Below are positions 17,501-25,169 of a stretch of DNA of 64,000 nt, in pieces. The number at the start of each line of letters is the position of its first letter. The first letter of the stretch is position 1. The notes under the pieces are model-generated. The model was given only the letters and a program-made list of their open reading frames with translations, searched no databases and was not told where the DNA came from. This stretch comes from an uncultured Collinsella sp. Its GTDB lineage: Bacteria > Actinomycetota > Coriobacteriia > Coriobacteriales > Coriobacteriaceae. Made by a program: the position numbers and the translations under genes. The stretch covers positions 65,038 through 129,037 of the forward strand of contig CAAFEY010000023.1 in NCBI GenBank assembly GCA_900761995.1, read 5' to 3'.

Positions 17501-17639
17501 TGAGACTCGCGACATTGTGAGGCTTATCGTGCGCAACGAGGTATACAAGCTTCCTGAGTCTAGTTATCCCGATGAAACATTGCCCGGATGTATTGAGGAG
17601 ATATTTAACTACTTCTATGGCATGGACCGCGCGGCATAG
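14511..17639 (+). CDS. hsdR: Type I restriction endonuclease / translocase subunit
   Basis: The protein has 1042 residues. The N-terminal nuclease domain shows the PD-(D/E)XK residues D149 and E163-F-K165 (CDLVGFVNG, then LLFVEFKR). The SF2 motor follows: Walker A GSGKS with K303, DEAH box at 400-403, and LGFTGTP as motif III. A helical C-terminal part presumably docks on HsdM. The length is typical for the family. It overlaps the 47-codon gene upstream and is followed, 15 bases later, by another gene on the same transcript. Confidence 0.95.
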   Translation: MSSRYSEEEAVQKPAGELLRCMGWDVHYCFDDEVLGPCGTLGRDSYKDVLLKRDLMNALVELNEHLTEAECAEAVATLEQVFVGDSLLQTNEAKYKMLRDGIPVKKVQPDGSMRTELARAFDFEHPKLNRFVAAEELWVKGPMHRRRCDLVGFVNGVPLLFVEFKRHDKDVLRAYEDNYTDYQDTIPQIFYYNAFVMLSNGLESKIGTLGSSYEFFGEWKRLSEGDVGSVALETMMRGVCNKETLLDLFQNFILFDHFDSPAAKILARNHQYLGVNDAVRAYSERELRNGKLGVFWHTQGSGKSYSMVFLAEKIRRTQPGSPTFLVLTDRDELNKQISETFESCGCLAGVPAERCRATSGKDLVEKLEGNPSYIFSLIQKFNQPDVEPIVPDHDVVVLSDEAHRSNNGVFAENMVKLLPTASRLGFTGTPILAYDNLTARTFGGYVSVYDFKRAVEDGATVPLFYENRSDKLGIENPEINDELLQAVEDADLDADQTEKVQAQLNHGVHIIMAEPRLRAVARDFVSHYTNIWQSGKAMFICVNKVTCVMMYNYVQEYWAEALDKERARLSGMDQQQAMEQRRKIAWMESTEMAVVVSQEQNEIDCFRKWGLDIAPHRQKMEERQLDDEFKDANNPFRIVFVCAMWLTGFDVKSLSAMYFDKPLKAHGLMQAIARANRVSKGKSNGLIIDYIGVVKALRKALADYTENPGGGDGVDPVVDKDELLARISELTDSTVSFVSSLGYELESLLTAEGFDKVAEIKNAADCVSQCDETKKRYGVMCRELFTLYKYVSRREVGEELLVKRDALRAVFNHINAHRASADTTELMVQLQGIVSEHVVVSESSEGLKTATKFDISSIDFNRLSQEFAKAKRKHLIIDDLRSVIEARLKTALKDNPRRIDYFERYERIIESYNSEQDKAMIEKTFNDLINLSRDLDDKQKEWVREGFQNQQQMTVFEMLFKDTLTPAEIRQVKSVAIEMVSIIEERLANMVRWTEKTETRDIVRLIVRNEVYKLPESSYPDETLPGCIEEIFNYFYGMDRAA

Positions 17640-17654
17640 TTGTTGGAGGATGCA

Positions 17655-19184
17655 ATGGCGATTGACTTGCAAAAGTGTTTAGAAAACCGCGAGGGTTTTC
17701 TCGTTACGGGAACTCATGATCAGCTGGCCGAGCTCGTATTCTCAGATGAGTCGGATGAGTACGCTTTCGTGGGCGCTCGCGGTTTCTTCGACACCGGTAA
17801 GAAGCGTAGCCTGATTCCGGATGGTTACATCCTACGTGGTGCCTTTGAGCTCGGGGACATTCTGTCTGGGACCTCGCTTTTTCTCATGCTTTATGTTTTC
17901 GCACGACCCGGCTTTGGAGAGTGTCGATTTTCAACGCTTAAGCTCAAGAAACCGCTTGTCGCCAAGGCACGTGGCTCGCGTAAGACTGACGATCTCTGCA
18001 AGATTCCGGTCGATCGATTCAGCGACGATTTCCTCGCATATCTTCGGGCAGTCGAAGGCTATGTCAACGGAGGAGTTCCCGACTGTCCGTCTAGGTGCGG
18101 AGCTTTTTACGGTATGCCTCCAAGCGAACTTGTAGAGGGAAGATTTACCTCCGCATTCTATTCTCCTCGAAATCGTAGGATACGTAGCACGCTTGCGAGC
18201 TCAAAGACCGTAGAGCTTTCGGAAGTCGCCAGCATTCTTATGCCGCGAAAGGTTAGCGACGCCGCCAGAAACGTCTTGGTTCTCAGGCCAAGAAACATTA
18301 GATTCCCAGTTGATCTTGACTCGTTGGAGCGGGGCGAGGCAACGACGGTGCCCCTGCGCAAGGGTGATATTGTCATGTGCCTCATCGGCGAGGAGAATCA
18401 CGCCATCGTCTTTGACCGCGATGGGGAAGAGCCCGTTTATGCGGGTACGAGCATGGCTGTTATTCGTGCCAACGGGATATCTCCGGAGTATCTCTGCTTC
18501 TACCTTTCCAGCGATATCGCAAAGCAGGCCCTGTCATCGTTGGCAGGCGGCGTCATCATGAAGCGTCTAGCACTTCGCGACCTCAGCGTCTTTCCCGTTG
18601 TCGAACCATCGATGGACGAGCAGTACTATCTCACCGAATATGCCATCTTGTCCGGACGTGCGCCGAGGAACTACCAAGACCTCGAAGGCCTAAAGGGCGC
18701 GGAACCGTCTGCGGCGGAAGAGATCCTTAACGCTGAAATCGCCGATAGGATTCAGGCATATAACGAGGAACAGTTACGCACTTTCCTTTCCTCGGACATC
18801 CGTGAGCTAAATACTTGTTTTTCGCACGGCGCTTATAAGGCGTCAATCATCCTTGCCGGTTCCATTCTTGAGGCGGTTCTTATCGACTGGATTTCTGAAA
18901 TCAAGCACGTTAACTACTTTGCGGAAAAGTATATGGTGCGGGACAGGAAGAGCGGCAAGATGAAACCCGCGGCCCTTATCGACTACATCAACGAGATTAA
19001 GTATCTGGAGAGGCCTCGTTGGATGAAGGAGGCGGACATGGCTCACCAGATTCGCAAGAAGAGGAATCTGGTCCATGCGAAACTTTGCATCGCTGCGGAT
19101 GAGGTGAACGAAGAAACCGCGCGTATGGTTATCGAGTATCTCGACAAGGTTCTTCGAACCAGAGGGGCACACTGTCTAGGCTGA
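17655..19184 (+). CDS. HsdS-like target-recognition domain fused to a HEPN-like domain
   Basis: The protein has 509 residues from ATG 17655, five bases after GGAGG; a TTG at 17640 is less likely. Residues 1-160 are an unassigned domain. Residues about 185-325 resemble one HsdS target-recognition domain: a VELSEVASI opening, LRKGDIVMC, YAGTSMAVIR, then PEYLCFYLSS and LSVFPVV. The C-terminal 140 residues are helical, with GAYKASIILAGSILEAVLID and an R-K-K-R-N-L-V-H motif (R467-H474). That is the pattern of HEPN/DUF4145-like RNases or nucleotidyl-binding folds. It is the last gene of the RM operon. I infer a backup effector or DNA-sensing accessory; the exact role is unknown. Confidence 0.65.
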   Translation: MAIDLQKCLENREGFLVTGTHDQLAELVFSDESDEYAFVGARGFFDTGKKRSLIPDGYILRGAFELGDILSGTSLFLMLYVFARPGFGECRFSTLKLKKPLVAKARGSRKTDDLCKIPVDRFSDDFLAYLRAVEGYVNGGVPDCPSRCGAFYGMPPSELVEGRFTSAFYSPRNRRIRSTLASSKTVELSEVASILMPRKVSDAARNVLVLRPRNIRFPVDLDSLERGEATTVPLRKGDIVMCLIGEENHAIVFDRDGEEPVYAGTSMAVIRANGISPEYLCFYLSSDIAKQALSSLAGGVIMKRLALRDLSVFPVVEPSMDEQYYLTEYAILSGRAPRNYQDLEGLKGAEPSAAEEILNAEIADRIQAYNEEQLRTFLSSDIRELNTCFSHGAYKASIILAGSILEAVLIDWISEIKHVNYFAEKYMVRDRKSGKMKPAALIDYINEIKYLERPRWMKEADMAHQIRKKRNLVHAKLCIAADEVNEETARMVIEYLDKVLRTRGAHCLG

Positions 19185-19194
19185 TTTCGCTGAA

Positions 19195-19323
19195 CTACAC
19201 TCTCTCGTACCAAGCATTCAGCCATCTCTCATCAGCCCTTCCAAGCCGCATGTCGCTCGAAATGTCGACGCAATCGTTGCTGGATGCCGGTACTTCGGCA
19301 ATCAGGTCGCGGAAGGCGGGCAT
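19195..19323 (-). pseudogene. Possible 42-codon gene remnant
   Basis: The minus strand encodes 42 residues starting MPAFRDLIAEVPASS and ending WLNAWYERV. The frame upstream is interrupted by a stop that splits similar-looking sequence (LGNHNG, stop, LANHD), so this may be the tail of a decayed gene. No family is recognised. It lies in the gap between the RM operon and its terminator, converging on the operon. Confidence 0.25.
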
Positions 19324-19382
19324 GTCGTGATTGGCGAGCTATCGGCCGTTGCATATGCCGTTGTGGTTGCCCAGTTTAGATC

Positions 19383-19429
19383 ACTGACACTTGTGTATGT
19401 CAAAAGGCATACACAAGTGTCAGTTTTTT
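19383..19429 (+). terminator. Strong terminator of the RM operon
   Basis: A perfect 17-bp stem, ACTGACACTTGTGTATG (19383-19399) with its complement at 19408-19424, has an 8-nt loop and a run of six T. It ends transcription of the six-gene operon. Confidence 0.9.
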
Positions 19430-19527
19430 GACACCGTGTGGCCTATGTGGCCGCGCGCGACGGCGGCTAAGGGCTACGGTATTGTCGTTTTGGCGATATT
19501 GGGGTACGCAAGTCTATTTCCGCCTGT

Positions 19528-19949
19528 CTACATCCTCGCAATCCCGCGCGCGGCGCTCAGCAGCTCGTACTCCCTCTGGCTCCATTGGCGCAGATCGGCA
19601 GTCTCGACGGCATCGCGACACAGATTCAGGAATACCTCGGCTCCCTCGCAGAAGCACTCGCGGGCAAAGTCGCCGGATCCGTCCGCGATGCACTTGCCGT
19701 CGGCAAAGAGCTTCCAACTCGACGGCTCGCGCGAGTCATCTCCGAGCAGCTTGATCTGCAGCACATGCGGGTCGCCAGCAGCACAGAGCTCTTCCTCGAG
19801 CATCTGCGCGGTAAAGCGCATCTGGTGGGAGAGGCTGCTCTTGACCATGGCCGAGGCGTAGCCATTTGGCTTATCCAGAAGATGCATGTGATTCGGTTTG
19901 ACGACCAGGTTGTGGAAATTGCGCTTACTGCGCGCGGAAAATTGTCCAT
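19528..19949 (-). pseudogene. Probably frameshifted gene of unknown function
   Basis: The ATG at 19949 follows an excellent AAAGGAGTCCGC site, but its own frame soon turns into serine/arginine-rich nonsense. The sensible protein lies one frame over, from about 19930 down to the stop at 19528: NFHNLVVKPNHMHLL, SSLSHQMRFTAQMLEEEL, then AREC, FCEGAEVFLNLCRDAVETAD and a basic tail. A single-base indel near the start would explain both. If translated at all from the second frame, M at 19887 would give 119 residues. I do not recognise the family; the NHMHLL string resembles an HUH motif, but the rest is not a transposase. Confidence 0.4.
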
Positions 19950-20167
19950 GCGGACTCCTTTCATCGATGTTGGCAGGGCCACCGTGCCTCTTGGCCGGTT
20001 GGCGTCGGGATCGTGGAGCCAACTCTCTACCCCGACTCTGGATAAAACGCGCCCGCTCCTTGCGGGTACGATGGAGTCTATCAGCACGCGCGGACACAAA
20101 TCAAGCGCGCTTGCGAAATGACGCGCGAGTGGCGCTTGATTTCGCCGGCTGCTGTTAGGCTTAAATC

Positions 20168-20282
20168 CGAAAAAGTGTCGAAATGTCCCGTGTAAAAGTA
20201 CGGAAAAGTGTCGTAATACACACTTCAAAATCTCGAAAAAGTGTCGAAATGAGCACCTAACAACCGCGGAAAAGTGTATCCT
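20168..20282. repeat. Four iterons with exact 33-bp spacing
   Basis: The motif CGRAAAAGTGTCGWAAT begins at 20168, 20201, 20234 and 20267, each exactly 33 bases after the last, about three helical turns. The first three copies keep the core AAAAGTGTCG; the fourth has AAAAGTGTAT. The spacers between copies are unrelated. A small hairpin (GTGCTAAAACAGCAC, 20284-20298) follows, then the start of the ATPase gene at 20317. All copies would lie on one face of the helix, so cooperative binding of a regulator is likely. Confidence 0.8.
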
Positions 20283-20316
20283 AGTGCTAAAACAGCACGT
20301 AATAAGGGGTACGCTT

Positions 20317-21639
20317 ATGCTGCAAAGAAAAGCAAAAGCACAGTTTGAATCCTGGCTTGCCTCGTCGCCTAACAAGGCTCTTTTGGTCAAGGGCGCCCGA
20401 CAGGTAGGAAAGTCATATTTGGTCAACGTCTTTGCAAGCGAATCGTTCGAAAATGTCGTGACGTTCGACCTTATCGCCGACGCGTCCGTGCGCGATTCGT
20501 TTTTGGCGGCAAAAAGCGCGGATGACCTGCTTATGCGCATGTCTATTGCTGCAACGCAGCCGATGGTTGCGAACAAGACCGTTGTGGTTATCGACGAGGT
20601 GCAGCGATGCCCCAACGTAGTGACGTTTATCAAATACCTGGTCCAGCGCGGCGACTTTCGATACATCCTTACCGGATCGCTCCTTGGCGTTGAGCTCGAG
20701 GGCATCGATTCCCTGCCGGTGGGGTATGTCGAGCAGGTCCAGATGTACCCGCTCGACTTTGAGGAGTTCTGCTGGGCAAGCGGCGTTGCTGCCGGAGCGT
20801 TTGACATGCTCAGGGGTTGTCTAAAGGACGAAAAGGAGCTCCCCGGCTATCTGTATGACCGCTTGCTCAATCTGTTCCATCAGTATGTGGTGGTGGGGGG
20901 CATGCCCGACGCGGTCAATTCCTTCTTGGCGACGCGCAATGTCGACGAGGTTCGAAACATCCATCGCGATCTTCACGCCCTGTATCGCGATGACATCGCA
21001 AAGTACGCTCCGCCTGAGCTACGCTTGGTTATTCGCGATATCTATGATCTGATTCCCAGCGAGGCCGGCTCCAAAAACAAGCGATTCAAACTGTCATCGA
21101 TTAACGGTGTCAAACGTTTTTCGCAGGTGACAGATCATTTTCTCTGGCTATCGGAGGCGGGTGTCGCGCTTCCCGTCTATAACGTAACGGCGCCCGTGGC
21201 ACCCCTTTTATTGGGGGAGCAACGAAATCTGTTCAAGCTGTTTTACTTGGACACCGGAATGCTCATGTCGTCGTATTCCAAAAGGGTCGCCCAAGGCGTT
21301 TTTGATGGGGAGGCGGAAGACGCCTTTGGCATGAACATGGGGGCGGCGTTTGAGGGCTTCGTTGCCCAAGAGCTCAAAGCCCACGGATTCAGATTGCGCT
21401 ACTTTACGTCTAAAAAAGTCGGCGAGCTCGATTTTGTGGAGGAGACGCTCGATGGGGAGGTCCTTGCCATCGAGGTCAAGTCGGGCAAGAGCTTTAAGTC
21501 CCATGCGGCGCTCGACAACGCGCTCGCGACGAAGGGCTACGGAATCGATCGCGCCCTGGTACTTGCGGAATGTAATCTTCACCGCGATGGTGACGTGCTG
21601 TATCTGCCCATCTTTATGGCAGGGCTTTTGGAGCCGTAA
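20317..21639 (+). CDS. AAA-family ATPase with DUF4143 domain
   Basis: The 440-residue protein begins at an ATG preceded by AAGGGG. The N-terminal ATPase has Walker A GARQVGKS and Walker B VVVIDEVQ, followed by ILTGS (sensor). The C-terminal DUF4143 region ends in GELDFVEE, then AIEVKSG, a PD-(D/E)XK-like core typical of this family. Cellular function is not established for these widespread ATPases; some are linked to toxin-antitoxin or defence loci. It is a single gene under four 33-bp iterons. Confidence 0.8.
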   Translation: MLQRKAKAQFESWLASSPNKALLVKGARQVGKSYLVNVFASESFENVVTFDLIADASVRDSFLAAKSADDLLMRMSIAATQPMVANKTVVVIDEVQRCPNVVTFIKYLVQRGDFRYILTGSLLGVELEGIDSLPVGYVEQVQMYPLDFEEFCWASGVAAGAFDMLRGCLKDEKELPGYLYDRLLNLFHQYVVVGGMPDAVNSFLATRNVDEVRNIHRDLHALYRDDIAKYAPPELRLVIRDIYDLIPSEAGSKNKRFKLSSINGVKRFSQVTDHFLWLSEAGVALPVYNVTAPVAPLLLGEQRNLFKLFYLDTGMLMSSYSKRVAQGVFDGEAEDAFGMNMGAAFEGFVAQELKAHGFRLRYFTSKKVGELDFVEETLDGEVLAIEVKSGKSFKSHAALDNALATKGYGIDRALVLAECNLHRDGDVLYLPIFMAGLLEP

Positions 21640-21676
21640 CGTGCCGCCGACTCTTCCGACCCTCCCTTAGCCCTCG

Positions 21677-22663
21677 CTACTCGTCGTCCCCGTCGTTGGG
21701 GTCGCCCTTGAGGGTGTTGATGTCCAGATACTCGTTATCGTCCTCTTTTTGCTGGGTCTCCGACTCCGCTTGGGTGGGGCCGGAGAACAGCCGGAATCCC
21801 TCAAACGCAATGACACCGAGCAGGGCAATGACAATGGCGATAAAGGCAACCTTGACTGCCTGCGGAAATTCCGAAAAACGCAGCGCCTTTTCCTCGGCGT
21901 AATAATCGGCGAAGCGCTCTTCGCCCGTGCTTTTGGTATACGCCGGTGCGGACGCGGCCTCCGGGTCATATTCCGGTGCAGGTGTGGCAGCGTACGGATC
22001 GTTGAGATAATCGCTCGATGCGGTGCCATAATCCTCGGTCTCGATGCGATCGGTGCCAGCATAGCCATCGGAATAATCGGAATATGCCGCACCGCCCTCA
22101 TAGTCCGCGGCGCTCGTGTTGGCGGCAAAAAGCGGGTTAACTGGAACGTCGAGCGCCGGCATGCCGGTAGAGGTCTCATCCAGATCGGCTGCAGCCCAGG
22201 AATCGTAGGCAACCTGATGGGCAACGGGCTCATCGAGCCTTGTGACCGGAGACTTGCGTGCCGCAGGAACAGGCAACTGCTGGGAGCTGTACATAACGGT
22301 GCTGTCGGCCGATTTGCTCCGCGTCGCCGCAGCGAGAAATGCCGCCGTCTCGGACGGGTCGCTTGCGGGGCGGGGAGTGGGCGTGGGCGCCGAAATGGGT
22401 GCGGGCGTAGACGCGGGCGTCGAAACAGGCGGCTGCGCAGGAGTCGGCGCAGATGCGGGCTTAGGCGCAAGTGCGGGATTGGGGCTTGACGGGCGAGCCC
22501 CACCGCCCATGAGTTCGTCGGCGGTCCACGGGCGATCATCCATCACGTCGTCAAGGCTCAGCGAAAACAGGTCGTCTTCGCCCTCATCGAACATGCGGTG
22601 CACATGTCCACCAATTGCCGGAATCAATCCGCGACCGGTGCATGATGCCTTGCTCAACGCCAT
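21677..22663 (-). CDS. Proline/alanine-rich protein with one C-terminal membrane segment
   Basis: The protein has 328 residues from ATG 22663, preceded by AAAGGATG. An acidic N-terminus is followed by a long low-complexity linker of alternating proline, alanine, threonine and serine (residues about 55-100) and a tyrosine/aspartate-rich region. One hydrophobic segment (VAFIAIVIALLGVIAFEGF) lies about 55 residues from the C-terminus, ending in a short acidic tail. There is no N-terminal signal, so it should be inserted by its C-terminal segment with most of the protein in the cytoplasm. No enzyme motif is seen. Its role is unknown. Confidence 0.65.
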   Translation of the reverse strand: MALSKASCTGRGLIPAIGGHVHRMFDEGEDDLFSLSLDDVMDDRPWTADELMGGGARPSSPNPALAPKPASAPTPAQPPVSTPASTPAPISAPTPTPRPASDPSETAAFLAAATRSKSADSTVMYSSQQLPVPAARKSPVTRLDEPVAHQVAYDSWAAADLDETSTGMPALDVPVNPLFAANTSAADYEGGAAYSDYSDGYAGTDRIETEDYGTASSDYLNDPYAATPAPEYDPEAASAPAYTKSTGEERFADYYAEEKALRFSEFPQAVKVAFIAIVIALLGVIAFEGFRLFSGPTQAESETQQKEDDNEYLDINTLKGDPNDGDDE

Positions 22664-22786
22664 TCTGTTCCATCCTTTCGAAATACTAATGACATCGATT
22701 ATATGGAACTTCCCAAGCGGCTCGGTCTTGGATTCGTGCTTTCCAGAACTCGCGCCCAAAAGGGGAGGGGCAATTCAGGCGAGTGC

Positions 22787-23440
22787 CTACTTGTCGCCTG
22801 TTGCCGCCTTGGCCTCATTGAGGTAGCTATAGAAGCTGTACTTGGAGATGCCAAAGAACTCGCAGGCGCGCTCGCTCGACTTGGAAATGAGGAAGGCGCC
22901 GCGACGGTCGAGGTAGCCAATGGCACGAATGCGCTCGTCTTTGGTCATGAGTGCCGCGGGCTTGCCCACAAACTGTTCGCACTCGTGCAGCAGGTCCTCG
23001 AGCAGGTCGCCGATGTTTTTGGTAATGGGCTCGGGCTCGGTGTAGCCCGTGCCGCCGGTGCCGGTAAAGGCGTCGAGCGAACGCTCAAAAGCCTTCATAA
23101 GCGTAATGTCAAAGTTGATGCCCAAAATGCCGACGGGCTTGCCCTCATCGTTGCGGATAAAGATGGTCGAGGACTTGAGCAGCTTGCCATCGGCGGTTTT
23201 GGTGAGGTACGGCTCGCGGTCGTGCACGACGGCGGTGCCCTCGTGCATGGATTCAAGCACAATATGGCTGGGGCCGTCACCCAGTTTGCGCCCGCTGACG
23301 TGGCCGTTTTCGATCACTACGATGGAGCGGTCCACGTCCTCGGTCTCCAGGTCGTGGACGACGACTTCGCAGTTGGGGCCAAATTGGAGCGCCAGGCCGT
23401 GTGCAAGGCGCTTGTAGAACTCAATCTGTGCGGGGGTCAT
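22787..23440 (-). CDS. YheO-family (PAS-like plus HTH) transcription regulator
   Basis: This 217-residue protein has the YheO PAS-like domain in its first 120 residues (FGPNCEVVVHDLE, SIVVIENGHVSGR, IFIRNDEGKPVGILGINFD) and a C-terminal DauR/YheO-type helix-turn-helix (RIRAIGYLDRRGAFLISKSS). It is transcribed away from ygeX. Two AACAAA-N3-TTTGTT palindromes lie in the space between. Related regulators control amino acid or nucleoside catabolism. I infer that it senses a small ligand and controls the ygeX-ygeY-ygeW group. Confidence 0.85.
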   Translation of the reverse strand: MTPAQIEFYKRLAHGLALQFGPNCEVVVHDLETEDVDRSIVVIENGHVSGRKLGDGPSHIVLESMHEGTAVVHDREPYLTKTADGKLLKSSTIFIRNDEGKPVGILGINFDITLMKAFERSLDAFTGTGGTGYTEPEPITKNIGDLLEDLLHECEQFVGKPAALMTKDERIRAIGYLDRRGAFLISKSSERACEFFGISKYSFYSYLNEAKAATGDK

Positions 23441-23559
23441 GGGTGCCTTCCTAAAAATTAGTTTGGGCTCACTGTGCCATAAACCCCACTTGTTCGCAAA
23501 TAACGAAAGCGTCGCCGTGTTATGTGACCGTTCGGCGGCGAAAAGGTACCGATTACGGC

Positions 23560-23625
23560 AACAAACAATTTGTTAGGTTTTCCAATCAAAAAGTGTGATA
23601 GAACAGTGCTAACAAACTTTTTGTT
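23560..23625. promoter_or_regulatory. Two AACAAA-N3-TTTGTT palindromes, candidate operators
   Basis: AACAAA-CAA-TTTGTT (23560-23574) and AACAAA-CTT-TTTGTT (23611-23625) are perfect 6+6 palindromes with 3-bp spacers. Their centres are 51 bases apart, close to five helical turns. They lie between the YheO-family regulator gene and ygeX and are the obvious candidates for that regulator's binding sites. Confidence 0.65.
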
Positions 23626-23717
23626 TGGCATCCACATAAAAGTTCAGCCGTGTGAATGGGATCGGGCTGAAACGCGTATGCGGGGGCCGGCAAGAGAGAA
23701 CTTAAGGAGTTCACCGT

Positions 23718-24932
23718 ATGGCCGATAAGATCCAGTGGGCGGGCAACACGATGCCCAAGAGCGATGACAAGCACTTGGGAATCATGAGCCTCGACCACGT
23801 GAAGAAGGCCCGCGCCTTCCACCAGTCGTTCCCCCAGTACACCGTCACTCCGCTTGCCCGCCTGGATGGCCAGGCCGCGCGCCTGGGCCTGTCCAACCTG
23901 TGCGTTAAGGACGAGAGCTATCGCTTTGGCCTCAACGCCTTTAAGGTCCTGGGCGGTTCGTTTGCCATGGCCAACTACATTGCCGACGAGACCGGCAAGG
24001 ACGTTGCCGAGTGCACCTTCGATTACCTGACCTCCGATCAGCTTGCCAAGGACTTTGGCCAGGCCACCTTCTTTACCGCCACCGACGGCAACCATGGCCG
24101 CGGCGTGGCATGGGCTGCCAACAAGCTGGGCCAGAAGGCCGTCGTGCACATGCCCAAGGGTTCCACCAAGCCCCGCTTTGATAACATCGCCGCCGAGGGC
24201 GCCACGGTGACCATCGAAGAGGTCAACTACGACGAGTGCGTGCGCATGGCCGCTGCCGAGGCTGACGCCTGCGAGCGCGGCGTCATCGTTCAGGACACCG
24301 CCTGGGAGGGCTACGAGAAGATCCCGTCTTGGATCATGGAGGGCTACGGCACCATGGCTTCCGAGGCTGCCGAGCAGCTGCGCGAGATGGCCATCAACCG
24401 CCCGACGCACGTGTTTGTCCAGGCTGGCGTGGGTTCGCTCGCCGGCGCCGTGGTGGGCTACTTCACCAACCTGTATCCCGATAACCCGCCCACCTTCGTC
24501 GTGGTCGAGTGCGCGCCTGCCGCCTGCCTGTACAAGGGCGCTGCCGCCGGCGACGGCGATCCGCGCATCGTGGACGGTGACATGCCCTCCATCATGGCCG
24601 GCCTGTGCTGCGGCGAGCCCAACATTCTGGGCTGGGATATCCTGCGCAACCACACCACCGCCTTCGTGTCCTGCCCCGACTGGGTCACCGCTCGCGGCAT
24701 GCGCACTCTGGGCGCTCCCGAGAAGGGCGACCCGCGCGTCATCTCTGGCGAGTCCGGCGCTGTGACCACCGGTCTGGTCGAGACCCTCATGCTCGACCCC
24801 GAGTACGCCGAGCTCAAGGAGCTCATCGGCCTGGACAAGACGAGTTCCGTGCTCTGCTTCTCCACGGAAGGCGACACGGACCCCGACCAGTATCGCCGCA
24901 TTGTTTGGGAAGGCGAGTATCCCACCTGCTAG
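23718..24932 (+). CDS. ygeX: Diaminopropionate ammonia-lyase
   Basis: The 404-residue protein matches the PLP-dependent fold-type II enzyme that splits 2,3-diaminopropionate into pyruvate and ammonia. The PLP lysine is K76 in GLNAFKVLGG. A glycine-rich phosphate loop and TDGNHGRGVA are also present. TTAAGGAG precedes the ATG. In enteric and gut anaerobes ygeX belongs to the gene set for purine breakdown, where it would handle a diaminopropionate-type intermediate. It starts the run ygeX-ygeY-ygeW. Confidence 0.93.
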   Translation: MADKIQWAGNTMPKSDDKHLGIMSLDHVKKARAFHQSFPQYTVTPLARLDGQAARLGLSNLCVKDESYRFGLNAFKVLGGSFAMANYIADETGKDVAECTFDYLTSDQLAKDFGQATFFTATDGNHGRGVAWAANKLGQKAVVHMPKGSTKPRFDNIAAEGATVTIEEVNYDECVRMAAAEADACERGVIVQDTAWEGYEKIPSWIMEGYGTMASEAAEQLREMAINRPTHVFVQAGVGSLAGAVVGYFTNLYPDNPPTFVVVECAPAACLYKGAAAGDGDPRIVDGDMPSIMAGLCCGEPNILGWDILRNHTTAFVSCPDWVTARGMRTLGAPEKGDPRVISGESGAVTTGLVETLMLDPEYAELKELIGLDKTSSVLCFSTEGDTDPDQYRRIVWEGEYPTC

Positions 24933-25169
24933 CAGGATGACCTGTCCGGAGGCAGCCGGAGGACTTTACTCCCTGCTCGGACAGTCCTGCTCGCACGGAG
25001 AGCACATTAAGTGCTCTCTGGCTCGTGCGGAACTCGCGACGGAGCAAACATATGCTCCGCCGCCCTACGTTTACTTGCTTGCCGGGTGCTCGACCTCACG
25101 CTGCTTGGCACAAGTGATCTATCTGAAATATCTACCTGTAGGTAAACCCTTGTAGAAAGGTTGACTGTT
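24933..25169 (+). other. ygeX-ygeY intergenic region with hairpin
   Basis: A 237-bp gap holds a perfect 8-bp hairpin (GAGAGCAC at 24998-25005, GTGCTCTC at 25011-25018) and an imperfect pairing of CCTGTCCG with CGGACAG further upstream. No T-run follows, so these are more likely RNA-processing or stability elements than terminators. No gene is seen. Confidence 0.45.

Noticed and set aside
19840..19900. HUH (Y1) transposase, from the NHMHLL string
   Set aside because: The rest of the frame has no Y1 transposase features, such as the catalytic tyrosine helix, so the match is probably chance.
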